From Chitinophagaceae bacterium 26-R-25 (GTDB taxonomy: Bacteria; Bacteroidota; Bacteroidia; Chitinophagales; Chitinophagaceae), in assembly GCA_029906195.1 (NCBI GenBank), contig JARWSJ010000001.1:1798001-1862000 (forward strand): 64,000 nt of DNA. Direction: 5' to 3'. The translations under genes and the position numbers were made by a program. The notes under the pieces are model-generated. The model was not told the origin of the DNA. It made no database searches and worked only from the letters and a program-made list of their open reading frames with translations. Shown piece after piece: positions 34,831 through 42,964 of this stretch; within the stretch, counting starts at the first letter, position 1, and every line of letters begins with the position of its first letter.

Positions 34831-34999
34831 GGAACGCAGATTTTTTAAGGTGGTCATGATAATCATGATTTAAAATTGACATTTGAAATTTAGCGAGACA
34901 TTTTCCAATAAAGCTCCTGCAGCTATAATCTCAATTTTTAATTTCAATCTCAAATCAAAAGATCTTAATAAATCTTGACAACCATGAAAATCTGCGTTC
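34831..34999. repeat. Family F cassette upstream of a Crp-family gene
   Basis: GGAACGCAGATTTTTT...TCATGATAATCATGATTT (34831-34871) faces AAATCTTGACAACCATGAAA...TCTGCGTTC (34970-34999). The right arm ends 26 bp before the crp-like ATG. Confidence 0.85.
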
Positions 35000-35025
35000 A
35001 TATTTCCAAGCAATAAACTCAAAAA

Positions 35026-35595
35026 ATGCCTGCTGCTTTTATTGATCATGTAAAAAAATTTGTTCCGCTGACTGATGCTGAAGCCAACATTTTATTGGAG
35101 TTCGTTGAAGTTGCTACGATAAAGAAAAAAGAATTGCTGGTAAAAGAAGGCAGGGTTTGCACCGGCAACTATTTTGTTTTGAAAGGATGTCTTCGCTCCT
35201 ATTTTTTAAATGAGGCAAAAGCCGAGCAGATCACTCAATTTGCTATTGAAAACTGGTGGCTAAGCGATTATATGAGTTATGAAACAGGCAGGCCCGCATC
35301 TTTTTTTATTCAAGCCATCGAACCAACCGAAGTATTGATCATAAGAAAAAATATGCAGGATGCAATGTTTCAAAAACTTCCGCAAATGGAACGTTACTTT
35401 CGCATTATTATGCAAAAGGCATATGCCGCTTCGCAAATGCGCATCCGGTATATCTACGGCATGACAGGCAAAGAGCGCTATCTACATTTCAGCAATTTGT
35501 TCCCTGAATTTATTCAACGCATTCCGCAATATATGCTGGCGTCGTACCTGGGATTCTCCGCGGAGTTTCTGAGTAAAATAAGAGCGGGGAAATAA
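35026..35595 (+). CDS. Crp/Fnr-family transcriptional regulator (short Bacteroidota type)
   Basis: The 189-residue protein has an N-terminal cyclic-nucleotide-binding-like beta-roll (about 15-110; LLVKEGRVCTGNYFVLKGCL, FAIENWWLSDYMSYETGRPA), a dimerisation helix and a short C-terminal helix-turn-helix (YMLASYLGFSAEFLSKIRAG). This compact type is common in Bacteroidota; the cAMP-contact residues of E. coli CRP are not conserved, so the ligand is unknown. The neighbour downstream is an AhpD-like peroxidase gene, which points to stress-related control. ATG 35026 is the only well-placed start, 26 bp after a family F cassette. Confidence 0.92.
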   Translation: MPAAFIDHVKKFVPLTDAEANILLEFVEVATIKKKELLVKEGRVCTGNYFVLKGCLRSYFLNEAKAEQITQFAIENWWLSDYMSYETGRPASFFIQAIEPTEVLIIRKNMQDAMFQKLPQMERYFRIIMQKAYAASQMRIRYIYGMTGKERYLHFSNLFPEFIQRIPQYMLASYLGFSAEFLSKIRAGK

Positions 35596-35601
35596 TTGAG
35601 A

Positions 35602-35740
35602 GAATTGAAAATTGAAAGTTGAAAATTGAAAATGGGTTTATGCAGGTGAATGCACACACATAACAAAAACGCTAACCGCAATAAGTAAGTACTGCATCCG
35701 ACAATGCACTTTCAACTTTCAACTTTCAATTTTCAATTTC
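35602..35740. repeat. Family B cassette
   Basis: GAATTGAAAATTGAAAGTTG... (35602-35633) faces ...CTTTCAACTTTCAATTTTCA (35708-35740). It begins 6 bp after the Crp-like stop and lies in front of the AhpD-like gene. Confidence 0.88.
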
Positions 35741-35805
35741 TTAAACTACTTCAAGTTTTTAACTCCCCACTCCGCCCCATCTTTGTGCAAGTAAAAAAAA
35801 TACTT

Positions 35806-36240
35806 ATGAGCACAAGAATCAAAATGAACGAGACAAATCCTGAGGCTTACAAAGCGATGATCGAGTTCGATAAATTTTTAGCGACCACCAATATTGCGCC
35901 GTTGCACAAAGAGATGATCAAGATAAGGGCTTCGCAAATCAACGGTTGTTCTTATTGCGTTGATAAGCATACCAGAGATGCCCGCAAACTCGGCGAAACA
36001 GAACAACGAATTTATGCGCTTACGGTGTGGCGCGACACGCCTTTCTTTTCTCCTGAAGAAAGAGCCATTCTTGCATTAACAGAGGAAGTGACGTTGATCC
36101 ATCAGCATGTTTCCGACGCGACCTATGCGGAAGTGGCAAAATATTTTGATGAAAAAACAATCGGCCAGTTGATCATGGCAATTATTATTATCAATGCCTG
36201 GAACAGGATTGGTATTTCAACGCATATGATGCCGGTGTAG
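35806..36240 (+). CDS. Carboxymuconolactone decarboxylase / AhpD-family protein
   Basis: The 144-residue protein has one CMD domain with the redox motif SQINGCSYCVDKHTRDA (C-x2-C-x3-H), as in AhpD-like alkylhydroperoxidases. The C-terminal half is helical (PEERAILALTEEVTLIHQHV, IIINAWNRIGIS). The longer open frame upstream is repeat sequence ([10 protein letters not shown]), so I start at ATG 35806. CATCTTTG at about 35779-35786 is one mismatch from a -7 box and would give a leader of about 12 nt. Expected role: peroxide or organic hydroperoxide reduction, with the partner unknown. A Crp-like regulator precedes it. Confidence 0.9.
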   Translation: MSTRIKMNETNPEAYKAMIEFDKFLATTNIAPLHKEMIKIRASQINGCSYCVDKHTRDARKLGETEQRIYALTVWRDTPFFSPEERAILALTEEVTLIHQHVSDATYAEVAKYFDEKTIGQLIMAIIIINAWNRIGISTHMMPV

Positions 36241-36278
36241 AGATGTACAAAAGTCGGGAAAGCGTAACTCTCGAATCT

Positions 36279-36374
36279 TTACCACTAAGGCACTAAGGAC
36301 ACTAAGTTTCACTAAGAGAGATTTAGATTTAAAACACCCTTAGTGAGGCTTAGTGCCCTTAGTGCCTTAGTGGT
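36279..36374. repeat. Family C cassette
   Basis: TTACCACTAAGGCACTAAGG... (36279-36316) faces ...CCCTTAGTGCCTTAGTGGT (36338-36374), with a 21-bp loop. Confidence 0.88.
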
Positions 36375-36447
36375 GAGAATTAGGGTCTCTGAGACCTTCC
36401 GCCTTACACCAATCTTTCTTACTTTGCATTACAGAAAACACTCGACT

Positions 36448-37005
36448 ATGATGCAAGTAAACTTCGAGCCATTTCCCGAACTCGTTACTGAACGATTGGA
36501 GCTTAAAGAAATTACAGCCAACGATGTTGAAGCCCTGTTTGAAATAAGACGTGATAAAGAGTTGATGAAATATATCGCGCGTCCTGTTGCGACCAATTTG
36601 CAGGACGTTTCCAATCTGATAGAATTGATCTCACGACGGAGAAAAAGCAATGAAGGCATCAACTGGGGCATCTTTCTTAAGAACAATCCATTTCTCCTGG
36701 GCATGATTGGTTTTGTAAATCTGTTCAAAGAAGACTATCGTGCTGAAATCGGGTATATGCTCAACGGCAAATACCACCGGCAAGGAATCGTGCAGGAAGC
36801 ATTTGACGCAGTGGTAAAATATGGTTATGAAAAAATGAATTTACATTCCATCGAAGCCACTATTCATCCGAATAACATAGCATCTGCAAAATTGCTGGAA
36901 AAAAAAGGCTTTACACGCGACGCCTATTTTAAAGAAAACAAACTCAGTCCCGAGGGAGTGTTTGAAGATACGGTGATTTATTCCCAGGTCAGGCCCAGGG
37001 GATAA
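36448..37005 (+). CDS. GNAT N-acetyltransferase (RimJ/RimL-like)
   Basis: The 185-residue single-domain protein has the RimJ-type start PFPELVTERLELKEITANDV, the beta-4 strand LLGMIGFVNLFKED, the acetyl-CoA loop EIGYMLNGKYHRQGIVQEAF (Q/R-x-x-G-x-A/V pattern) and LHSIEATIHPNNIASAKLLEK. This subgroup acetylates N-termini of ribosomal proteins or small molecules; the substrate is unknown. The frame extends upstream through a family C repeat, so I start at ATG 36448. TTACTTTG just upstream (about 36418-36426) may be part of the promoter. The stop codon lies in the first unit of a family E arm. Confidence 0.9.
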   Translation: MMQVNFEPFPELVTERLELKEITANDVEALFEIRRDKELMKYIARPVATNLQDVSNLIELISRRRKSNEGINWGIFLKNNPFLLGMIGFVNLFKEDYRAEIGYMLNGKYHRQGIVQEAFDAVVKYGYEKMNLHSIEATIHPNNIASAKLLEKKGFTRDAYFKENKLSPEGVFEDTVIYSQVRPRG

Positions 37006-37159
37006 TTTGAAAATGTGGAGATTTGAAAATTTGAAAATTCTTTCTGTGCAGAAGTCTCTACCAAATTAAACCATTCTGCTTTGCAAGAATGACTGAACAT
37101 TACTTACAAAGATCCACCAAAAGCATTTTCAAATTTGCATATTTTCAAATTTTCAAATT
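37004..37159. repeat. Family E cassette
   Basis: AATTTGAAAATGTGGAGATT... (37004-37038) faces ATTTTCAAATTTGCATATTT... (37125-37159). It fills the space between the convergent stops of the GNAT gene and mtaB. Confidence 0.88.
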
Positions 37160-37165
37160 CTGCAG

Positions 37166-38440
37166 TTACACCTTCCAGTCAACAATCCCATTCACCCACT
37201 CAGCATTAAACGGCACAGATATCTTGATATAGTTGTCAGTATAACCTTCCATCATGCCGTTCTTTTCGTGGCCCTCGAATAAAACTTTCCTGGTTTGACC
37301 CGCATGTAGTTCAGTGAAGTATTGCATTTTCATGTATGACAGATTGCGCAAGGTTTTATTACGCTCATGCCTCACATTAACAGGAACAACAGGGTTTATA
37401 GTAAGTGCGTGGGTATTGTCGCGTTCGGAGTAAGTAAACACGTGCAAATAAGACACATCAAGTGAATGCAGGAAATCAAAAGTTTCTTTGAAGTCTTCGT
37501 CTGTTTCGCCGGGGAAGCCAACGATCACATCTACACCAATGGCGCAATGTGGCATCAGTGTTTTAATAAGTTGCACACGCTCTGCATACAACTCGCGCTT
37601 GTAACGACGACGCATTTGTCCCAGCGTTTTGTTGCTACCACTTTGCAAAGGAATATGAAAATGCGGCATGAACTTATCACTGTTGGCGACAAATGTGATG
37701 ATATCGTTTGTCAGCAAATTAGGCTCAATAGATGAGATCCTGTAACGCTGAATACCTTCTACCTTATCGAGCGCCTGTACGAGGTCAAAGAAGCTTTCTT
37801 CGTTTTTCTTATTCCCATCAGGACCTTTACCAAAGTCGCCGAGGTTTACACCTGTTAGCACAATCTCTTTAACCCCATTGGCAGCAAGTTCCTCCGCATT
37901 GCGAATCACATTTGCTATACTGTCGCTACGGCTTTTGCCGCGAGCCATGGGAATGGTACAAAATGAACAGGTGTAGTCGCAACCGTCCTGCACTTTAAGG
38001 AAAGTACGTGTACGATCGTTTATAGAAAAAGAAGAATTAAAACCTGTAACGTCTTCTATATCGCAACTGGAAATTTTAGCAGAATCGCCTTTGCTTAGTT
38101 CAGCAATGTGTTTTGCTATGTTGAATTTTTCCGCAGCTCCCAGCACAAGGTCCACACCAGGAATTTCGGAAATTTCCTTTGGCTTTAACTGGGCATAACA
38201 ACCGGTGATAATCACCAGGCTTTCCGGAGACTTGCGTTGAATGCGGCGCACAATCTGGCGGCATTCTTTGTCAGCATTGTCAGTTACGGAGCAGGTATTG
38301 ATCACGTAAACATCAGCCACATCATCGAATTCCTTCTTCACAAAACCTTCACTCTCCATCATTCGTGAAATAGAAGAGGTTTCAGAAAAGTTTAGTTTAC
38401 AACCCAATGTGTGAAATGCGACTGATTTACTTGCTGACAT
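37166..38440 (-). CDS. mtaB: tRNA-t6A37 methylthiotransferase MtaB
   Basis: The 424-residue enzyme adds a methylthio group to t6A at tRNA position 37. The N-terminal UPF0004 domain holds three cluster Cys in HTLGCKLNFSE, VINTCSVTD and IITGCYAQL. The radical-SAM domain has DGCDYTCSFCTIPMARG (C-x3-C-x2-C). A short C-terminal TRAM-like region follows (QTRKVLFEGHEKNGMMEGYT). The frame extends 32 codons upstream, but ATG 38440 (MSASKSVAFHTLGC) is the family start. A full-consensus promoter ends 8 bp before this ATG, which implies a nearly leaderless mRNA and supports the start choice. Confidence 0.95.
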   Translation of the reverse strand: MSASKSVAFHTLGCKLNFSETSSISRMMESEGFVKKEFDDVADVYVINTCSVTDNADKECRQIVRRIQRKSPESLVIITGCYAQLKPKEISEIPGVDLVLGAAEKFNIAKHIAELSKGDSAKISSCDIEDVTGFNSSFSINDRTRTFLKVQDGCDYTCSFCTIPMARGKSRSDSIANVIRNAEELAANGVKEIVLTGVNLGDFGKGPDGNKKNEESFFDLVQALDKVEGIQRYRISSIEPNLLTNDIITFVANSDKFMPHFHIPLQSGSNKTLGQMRRRYKRELYAERVQLIKTLMPHCAIGVDVIVGFPGETDEDFKETFDFLHSLDVSYLHVFTYSERDNTHALTINPVVPVNVRHERNKTLRNLSYMKMQYFTELHAGQTRKVLFEGHEKNGMMEGYTDNYIKISVPFNAEWVNGIVDWKV

Positions 38441-38447
38441 AAGGGCG

Positions 38448-38478
38448 CAAAGATAAGCAAAAGGGGATTTCACCCAAA
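38448..38478 (-). promoter_or_regulatory. mtaB promoter, implying a (near-)leaderless mRNA
   Basis: On the minus strand, TTTG (38475-38478), 19 bp, TATCTTTG (38448-38455): a full match to the Bacteroidota consensus. Transcription would start within a few bases of ATG 38440. The -33 element lies in the beginning of a family G arm. Confidence 0.75.
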
Positions 38479-38741
38479 GGCGCAAGTGTTTCACGCAAAA
38501 GCGCAAAGGGAAAACAAAGAGCGCGAAGAATTTCACGCGGCGAACGCAACGGATCCGCGAGGCAGCGATAGCTTATTGTTCGAGTTTGCTTTTGAATGTA
38601 TTATAGCCCGATTTTTAGCTTTTACGAAAGAATATAGAAAGTTAAATCTTGCATTACCCGTTGCGTCGTTGCTCCGCCGCGTTCGCCGCGTGAAAAAGAC
38701 CTTTGCGCCGTTGTTTTTCCTCTTTGCACCTTTGCTTGAAA
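38471..38741. repeat. Family G cassette (CGCGGCGAACGCAAC type)
   Basis: The left portion, 38471-38570 (CACGCGGCGAACGCAACGGA...), faces the right portion, 38655-38741 (...TGCGTCGTTGCTCCGCCGCG). A shorter relative lies at 44752. It fills the divergent gap between mtaB and the DUF4258 gene. Confidence 0.8.
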
Positions 38742-38796
38742 TCTCTCCAATACATTGAGGGAAAATGCTTTAGATTTGGTCGTTTAAATTCCGATA

Positions 38797-39225
38797 ATGA
38801 CAAAGAAGCTGGCTCCCTTTATCCTTTTAATCGTACTCGCTGGATTGCTGTTTTTTGTTCGTACCTGTCGCGGCTTGAATGATAACGCCAAAAGAACAGA
38901 CGACAACGGTCCTCAACCCAAACGCGAAACTACTCGCAGTCGTGGATTCAACAGAAAAATCAGTTATCTTGACTATACGCAACATGCAAAGTGCCGCATG
39001 AAATGCAGACACATCACGCAAGCCGAAGTGGAGGACATTATGAAGAATGGCAATATCAATTATAAAAAAAGCAATCTGCAGGACCAACCCTGCCCTACCT
39101 ATGCGCTGGAAGGATTTACGCAGGACCAGCAGCATGTACGCATTGTATTTGCCCAATGCGAAACCGACACAAAAGTTGTAACCTGCATTGACCTGGACAA
39201 TGACTTTGAGTGCGATTGCAACTAG
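38797..39225 (+). CDS. DUF4258 domain protein with N-terminal membrane anchor
   Basis: The 142-residue protein starts with one hydrophobic helix (KLAPFILLIVLAGLLFFVRT) as signal or anchor. Residues about 45-140 are a DUF4258 domain: YTQHAKCRMKCRHITQAEVE, EDIMKNGNINY, LEGFTQDQQHVRIVFAQCET and a final ECDCN. Five or more Cys suggest disulfides or metal binding after export. DUF4258 is related to toxin-like RNase folds, but a secreted, unpaired copy argues against a toxin role here. Function unknown. TAGATTTG at 38771-38778 is a -7 box match 19 bp before ATG. Confidence 0.85.
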   Translation: MTKKLAPFILLIVLAGLLFFVRTCRGLNDNAKRTDDNGPQPKRETTRSRGFNRKISYLDYTQHAKCRMKCRHITQAEVEDIMKNGNINYKKSNLQDQPCPTYALEGFTQDQQHVRIVFAQCETDTKVVTCIDLDNDFECDCN

Positions 39226-39230
39226 TGGTA

Positions 39231-39330
39231 AAGTAAAAAGTATAAAATCAAAAGTAAAAAGACCTGCAAACACTGAAGTGCGAGTAGCCACATTAAAAGC
39301 TTTTGAATTTTGACTTTTTATTTTTTACTT
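39231..39330. repeat. Family M cassette (AAGTAAAAAG units)
   Basis: AAGTAAAAAGTATAAAATCA... (39231-39261) faces ...GACTTTTTATTTTTTACTT (39297-39330), an imperfect inverse. It starts 5 bp after the DUF4258 stop. Confidence 0.75.
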
Positions 39331-39384
39331 AATAAGCGTGTCTATTAAAAAAAAACAAGTTTAGAATTTATTACAGGATTTTAC

Positions 39385-40131
39385 ATGAAGTATCTTATAA
39401 AACCCTTTCAACTTATTTACAGTCTGTACGCAATAGCTTTGTTTGTTTTGCTATTGCTGCTGCTAATGCCTTTCTTTTTCATTGCTTCTTTTTTTGGCAA
39501 AATAAGAGGCGGCAACATGCTTTTCAAACTCTGTACGTTATGGGCAGATATCTGGCTCACGTTGATTGGCATCTACTCGAAAACCATTCACGAAGCAAAA
39601 TCAACAGAAAAAAGGCCCTGCGTTTTTGTAGCGAACCACATCTCTTATCTTGACATTCCGATGATCGTTAAAGTTATCCGTGAACCTGTGCGTCCGCTGG
39701 GTAAATATGAAATGAGCAAGGTTCCGTTGTTTGGTTTTTTATACAAGAATGCAGCTGTGATGGTTGACCGGAGCAGCGCAAGGAACCGCGCCAGAAGCGT
39801 TCGCACATTGAAGCAATTCATCCGTTTCGGCATCTCCATTTTTATTTTTCCCGAAGGCACCTTTAACGAAACCGGTTTGCCGCTCAAATCTTTTTACGAT
39901 GGCGCTTTTCGTATTGCCATTGAAACACAAACCCCCATCCAGCCGCTGATCTTTCCTGATACCATCAAAAGATTGCACTACCGCAGCGTATTCTCCTTTA
40001 CACCCGGCATTTGCCGCGCCATTTTCTTAGAACCCATTGAGGTCGCCGGCATGACACAGCATGATCTGAAGAAATTAAAAGAAGTGGTGAATGGGAAGAT
40101 GGAAGAAGCTGTGAGGAGATACGGGGATTAG
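39385..40131 (+). CDS. 1-acyl-sn-glycerol-3-phosphate acyltransferase (PlsC family)
   Basis: The 248-residue protein has an N-terminal TM helix (LYAIALFVLLLLLLMPFFFI). The acyltransferase blocks are NHISYLDIP (block I, H-x4-D type), a central GKYEMSKVPLFGFLYKNA and FPEGTFNETG (block III). It transfers a fatty acyl chain to lysophosphatidic acid in phospholipid synthesis at the inner membrane. Length and motifs are normal. ATG 39385 directly follows an A-rich stretch. Its TAG stop is the first bases of a family A arm (ATTAGGCATTAGG), so the repeat provides the stop codon. Confidence 0.93.
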   Translation: MKYLIKPFQLIYSLYAIALFVLLLLLLMPFFFIASFFGKIRGGNMLFKLCTLWADIWLTLIGIYSKTIHEAKSTEKRPCVFVANHISYLDIPMIVKVIREPVRPLGKYEMSKVPLFGFLYKNAAVMVDRSSARNRARSVRTLKQFIRFGISIFIFPEGTFNETGLPLKSFYDGAFRIAIETQTPIQPLIFPDTIKRLHYRSVFSFTPGICRAIFLEPIEVAGMTQHDLKKLKEVVNGKMEEAVRRYGD

Positions 40132-40352
40132 GCATTAGGAATTAGGAATTAGGAATTAGGAATTAGGAATTAGGAATTTTTAAGGTCAACGTTTCATTAT
40201 GAATATTTGTCTGTCCTAAACAACGAAAAGGCTTCGACAAGCATTAGCTCATCGAAGCCTTTTACAATTCAGGGATCAAGCCAATCCTCTGTATGTTACA
40301 CAGAACGAATTCTTAATTCTTAATTCCTAATTCCTAATTCCTAATTCTTAAT
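40132..40352. repeat. Family A cassette with conserved interior
   Basis: Six AATTAGG units (from about 40131) face CTTAATT/CCTAATT units (to 40352). The interior has TTAAGGTCAACGTTTC (40180-40195), an AAGGCTTCGACAAGC / CATCGAAGCCTTT hairpin and TGTTACACAGAACGAATTC. It joins two convergent stops. Confidence 0.92.
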
Positions 40353-42015
40353 TCCTGAGAAAAAGCTTCCTTCCCTTCACCATAATCCTCCTTGTTCTCG
40401 CCGGCGACTCATAGCGATGCGTCTTTGCCTTTTCCGTGCTATAGAATTGCAAGATGGCGCGGGATGTTATAATTCCTTCGGCAGCGTCTTCATCGTTCAA
40501 AACAAAAACTGAATCAATGTTGTGCTTACCCATTATCTCTGCTGCCACCGCGATGTCGTCTGACATGTGAACATGAAAAGTATTGCTGTAATTCTGGGGA
40601 ACAGGGGATGCAAGTACCTGCACCTTTGTTTGTTGCAATACGTCGGGCTCATATGCGTTTGGCGTTTTTACACCTCTTCTGTGAATTTTTTCAGTCATGA
40701 TGCTTTCTTTCATCATGAAGAAAGAAATGGAGTAGGCTGCAATACAAGCCGCAATCAGCGGGAGCAAGCCGTTGCTCTGTCCGGTCGTTTCCAACGCAAA
40801 TACGATGGATGTCAGCAATGCACGTGAAGCACCGGCAAACATTCCGGCCATGCCGATTAATGCAGCTGTTGCCACATTAATACCAAGTGATGGAAACAGT
40901 TGCAGCGCGTAGGTTCCCAACAGTGCGCCCAATGCGCCACCAATGGTAAACAATGGCGCAAGCGTACCACCTGAAGTGCCGCTACCTAACGCTACAACCC
41001 ATGATATATATTTAAGGAAGCACAGTACCAGCAGCATTTGCAGCGGCAAACTACCTGTTAGCAAATGCTGAATATTGCTGTAACCAACACCCATAGTAAC
41101 GGGTGCAAAGTATCCTACCACACCCACCGCAACGGCACCAATCGCGGGCCACCACATCCAGTGAATCGGCAGTTTTTCAAACAGGTCCTCCATTGCATAC
41201 ACAGACTTCGAAACCAGGCTCGCCACCACACCAACGATCAAACCAAACACAACATACACGATCAAAGCGCCATCTGACGGCGTCGGAATGTTCGGCATTT
41301 CAAACACCGGTCTGCTTTCAAACAAAAGGATGTGCATGCCCGCACCGGTAATGCAAGCCAATGTTACAGGGATGATTGATCTTGGTGAGAATTCAAACAA
41401 CAATAATTCTATCGCCAGCAAAACGGCGGCCAATGGACTTCCGAAAATGGCAGACATACCCGCACACGCTCCCGCCGCAAGAATGATCTTTCTTTCAGTT
41501 GATGAAATGTGCATCCACTGACCGGTTACAGATCCAAATGCACCACCTGTGGCGATGATGGGACCTTCTGCACCAAACGGGCCGCCAGTACCAATTGAAA
41601 TCGCCGCAGACAACGGTTTCAGAAAAGTAATGATGGGCGGAATGCGGCTCTCTTCGAGAATGATTTTTTCCATTGCCTCCGGAATGCCATGACCACGAAT
41701 GGCTTTCGATCCGTAACGGGCCATTATCCCCACAATGACGCTGCCAATTATGGGAACGAGAACAACCGCCATTCCCAAATGATTCCCGGCAGGTGAAGCG
41801 GGTTGAATGGAGAACTTTCCGTAGAAAGCAATGTTGGTCACAAAATCGATCAGGTAAACGAGCAAACGGGCGATGAGGCCAATGATAATGGCATTGACAA
41901 TAGCCTGGATGGCCAAATACAAAACACGTTTGTTAACTACCTCAGTCTTAAGCCTTTTTTGTTTGCCATAGGGTACGTTCAGCGATGGAGCTACCGGTAT
42001 ACTGTCGCTTTTCAT
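40348..42015 (-). CDS. ClC-type chloride channel/antiporter with single CBS domain
   Basis: The 555-residue protein has about ten TM segments (40-450). Selectivity-filter motifs are GHGIPEAMEK (GSGIP region, His for Ser) and GPFGAEGPIIATGG with the gating Glu conserved. Later helices carry GSGTSGGTLAPLFTIGGALG. A C-terminal CBS-like domain (about 475-540; DDIAVAAEIMGKHNIDSVFV) is present once, not as the usual pair. ClC proteins exchange Cl- for H+ or conduct Cl-. The last codon and stop (AAT TAA) come from the adjoining family A arm. A -7-like box TATTTTTG lies upstream at 42031-42038. Confidence 0.92.
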   Translation of the reverse strand: MKSDSIPVAPSLNVPYGKQKRLKTEVVNKRVLYLAIQAIVNAIIIGLIARLLVYLIDFVTNIAFYGKFSIQPASPAGNHLGMAVVLVPIIGSVIVGIMARYGSKAIRGHGIPEAMEKIILEESRIPPIITFLKPLSAAISIGTGGPFGAEGPIIATGGAFGSVTGQWMHISSTERKIILAAGACAGMSAIFGSPLAAVLLAIELLLFEFSPRSIIPVTLACITGAGMHILLFESRPVFEMPNIPTPSDGALIVYVVFGLIVGVVASLVSKSVYAMEDLFEKLPIHWMWWPAIGAVAVGVVGYFAPVTMGVGYSNIQHLLTGSLPLQMLLVLCFLKYISWVVALGSGTSGGTLAPLFTIGGALGALLGTYALQLFPSLGINVATAALIGMAGMFAGASRALLTSIVFALETTGQSNGLLPLIAACIAAYSISFFMMKESIMTEKIHRRGVKTPNAYEPDVLQQTKVQVLASPVPQNYSNTFHVHMSDDIAVAAEIMGKHNIDSVFVLNDEDAAEGIITSRAILQFYSTEKAKTHRYESPARTRRIMVKGRKLFLRN

Positions 42016-42030
42016 TAATCTTAATTTTTA

Positions 42031-42063
42031 CAAAAATATTGCATAAACAATGTTTTTTAGCAA
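42031..42063 (-). promoter_or_regulatory. Possible ClC gene promoter
   Basis: On the minus strand, TTG (42061-42063), 22 bp, TATTTTTG (42031-42038). Spacing is long; the leader would be about 10 nt. Confidence 0.4.
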
Positions 42064-42117
42064 TAATTGCATTTATTTTATTAAAAAATATAAACTGAGA
42101 AATATTCACTGAAAAAG

Positions 42118-42245
42118 AACGCTGATTTTCATAATTGTCATGGTTTGTCAAGATTTTTTGATTTGAGATTTGAAATCCAGTATAATCACTGCAATCGCAA
42201 CTTTCAAATCATCACAAATCATGACAATCATGAAAATCTGCGTTC
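42118..42245. repeat. Family F cassette upstream of an FNR-like gene
   Basis: GAACGCTGATTTTCATAATT... (42118-42162) faces ...GACAATCATGAAAATCTGCG (42206-42245). It ends 38 bp before the regulator's ATG. Confidence 0.88.
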
Positions 42246-42283
42246 TTTCTCAAAATCTGCGTTCATTAAACTATCATTGCTCC

Positions 42284-42964
42284 ATGCAAGTATCGAAATG
42301 TAATATTGAAGGTTGTTTCCTGTGCACCCATTGCATGCCCGAATGGCGCGAGGCGATCAGTGTAAAGAAAACAACTTATTCCTTTAAACGCGGTGAAACG
42401 ATATTCGCTGAAGGCGATGCTGTGAAAGGCATTTTTTTCATTTACGAGGGTTTTGTAAAAGTGCACAAACAATGGGTCGACAATAAAGAACTGATCATTC
42501 GCTTTGCAAAAGCAGGCGATGTGTTGGGGCATCGTGCTTTGGTTGATAATGATACATATCCCATTTCGGCAACTGCGTTGGAAGATTGCAAAGCTTGTTT
42601 TATTACAAATGATTTTCTCGAAGCAACCTTTAAAACGAATCCTTCTTTTACCTATAAAATGATGCAGTTGTATGCTGCGGAATTGAAGAAAGCAGAGCGC
42701 CGCATGCGCAATCTCGCACACATGGATGTGAAGGGTCGCATAGCAGAACTGCTTTTGGAGATGCAGGAAATATTCGGACTGAATAAAGATAAATTCATTG
42801 CAGTAGCCATCACCCGCCAGGACATTGCATCCTATGCGGGCTCCACTTATGAAACCGTGTTTAAATTCTTCACTGAACTCTTACAGGAAAAGATCATTGC
42901 AACTTCTGGCAAAAGCATCAAGATTAATGATGTGAAGAAGCTGAAGGAGTTTATAGACAATTAA
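42284..42964 (+). CDS. FNR-like Crp-family regulator with N-terminal Cys cluster
   Basis: The 226-residue protein has an N-terminal cluster CNIEGCFLCTHC (residues 6-17: C-x4-C-x2-C-x2-C), a cNMP-type beta-roll (YSFKRGETIFAEGDAVKGIF) and a complete HTH_Crp domain (AITRQDIASYAGSTYETVFK). An N-terminal Cys cluster plus a beta-roll Cys (EDCKACFIT) fits an FNR-type [4Fe-4S] oxygen sensor. The family F repeat in front is open in frame, so I start at ATG 42284 (MQVSKC). Control of anaerobic or redox genes is inferred. The last codon and stop (AAT TAA) start a family A arm. Confidence 0.9.
   Translation: MQVSKCNIEGCFLCTHCMPEWREAISVKKTTYSFKRGETIFAEGDAVKGIFFIYEGFVKVHKQWVDNKELIIRFAKAGDVLGHRALVDNDTYPISATALEDCKACFITNDFLEATFKTNPSFTYKMMQLYAAELKKAERRMRNLAHMDVKGRIAELLLEMQEIFGLNKDKFIAVAITRQDIASYAGSTYETVFKFFTELLQEKIIATSGKSIKINDVKKLKEFIDN

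Noticed and set aside
35704..35805. N-terminal extension of the AhpD-like protein
   Set aside because: The extra 34 residues ([10 protein letters not shown]...) are translated family B repeat; ATG 35806 fits the family.
38486..38758. 90-codon frame between mtaB and the DUF4258 gene
   Set aside because: Consists of family G repeat sequence.
38797..39225. DUF4258 protein as a toxin of a toxin-antitoxin pair
   Set aside because: It has an export signal and no small partner gene.
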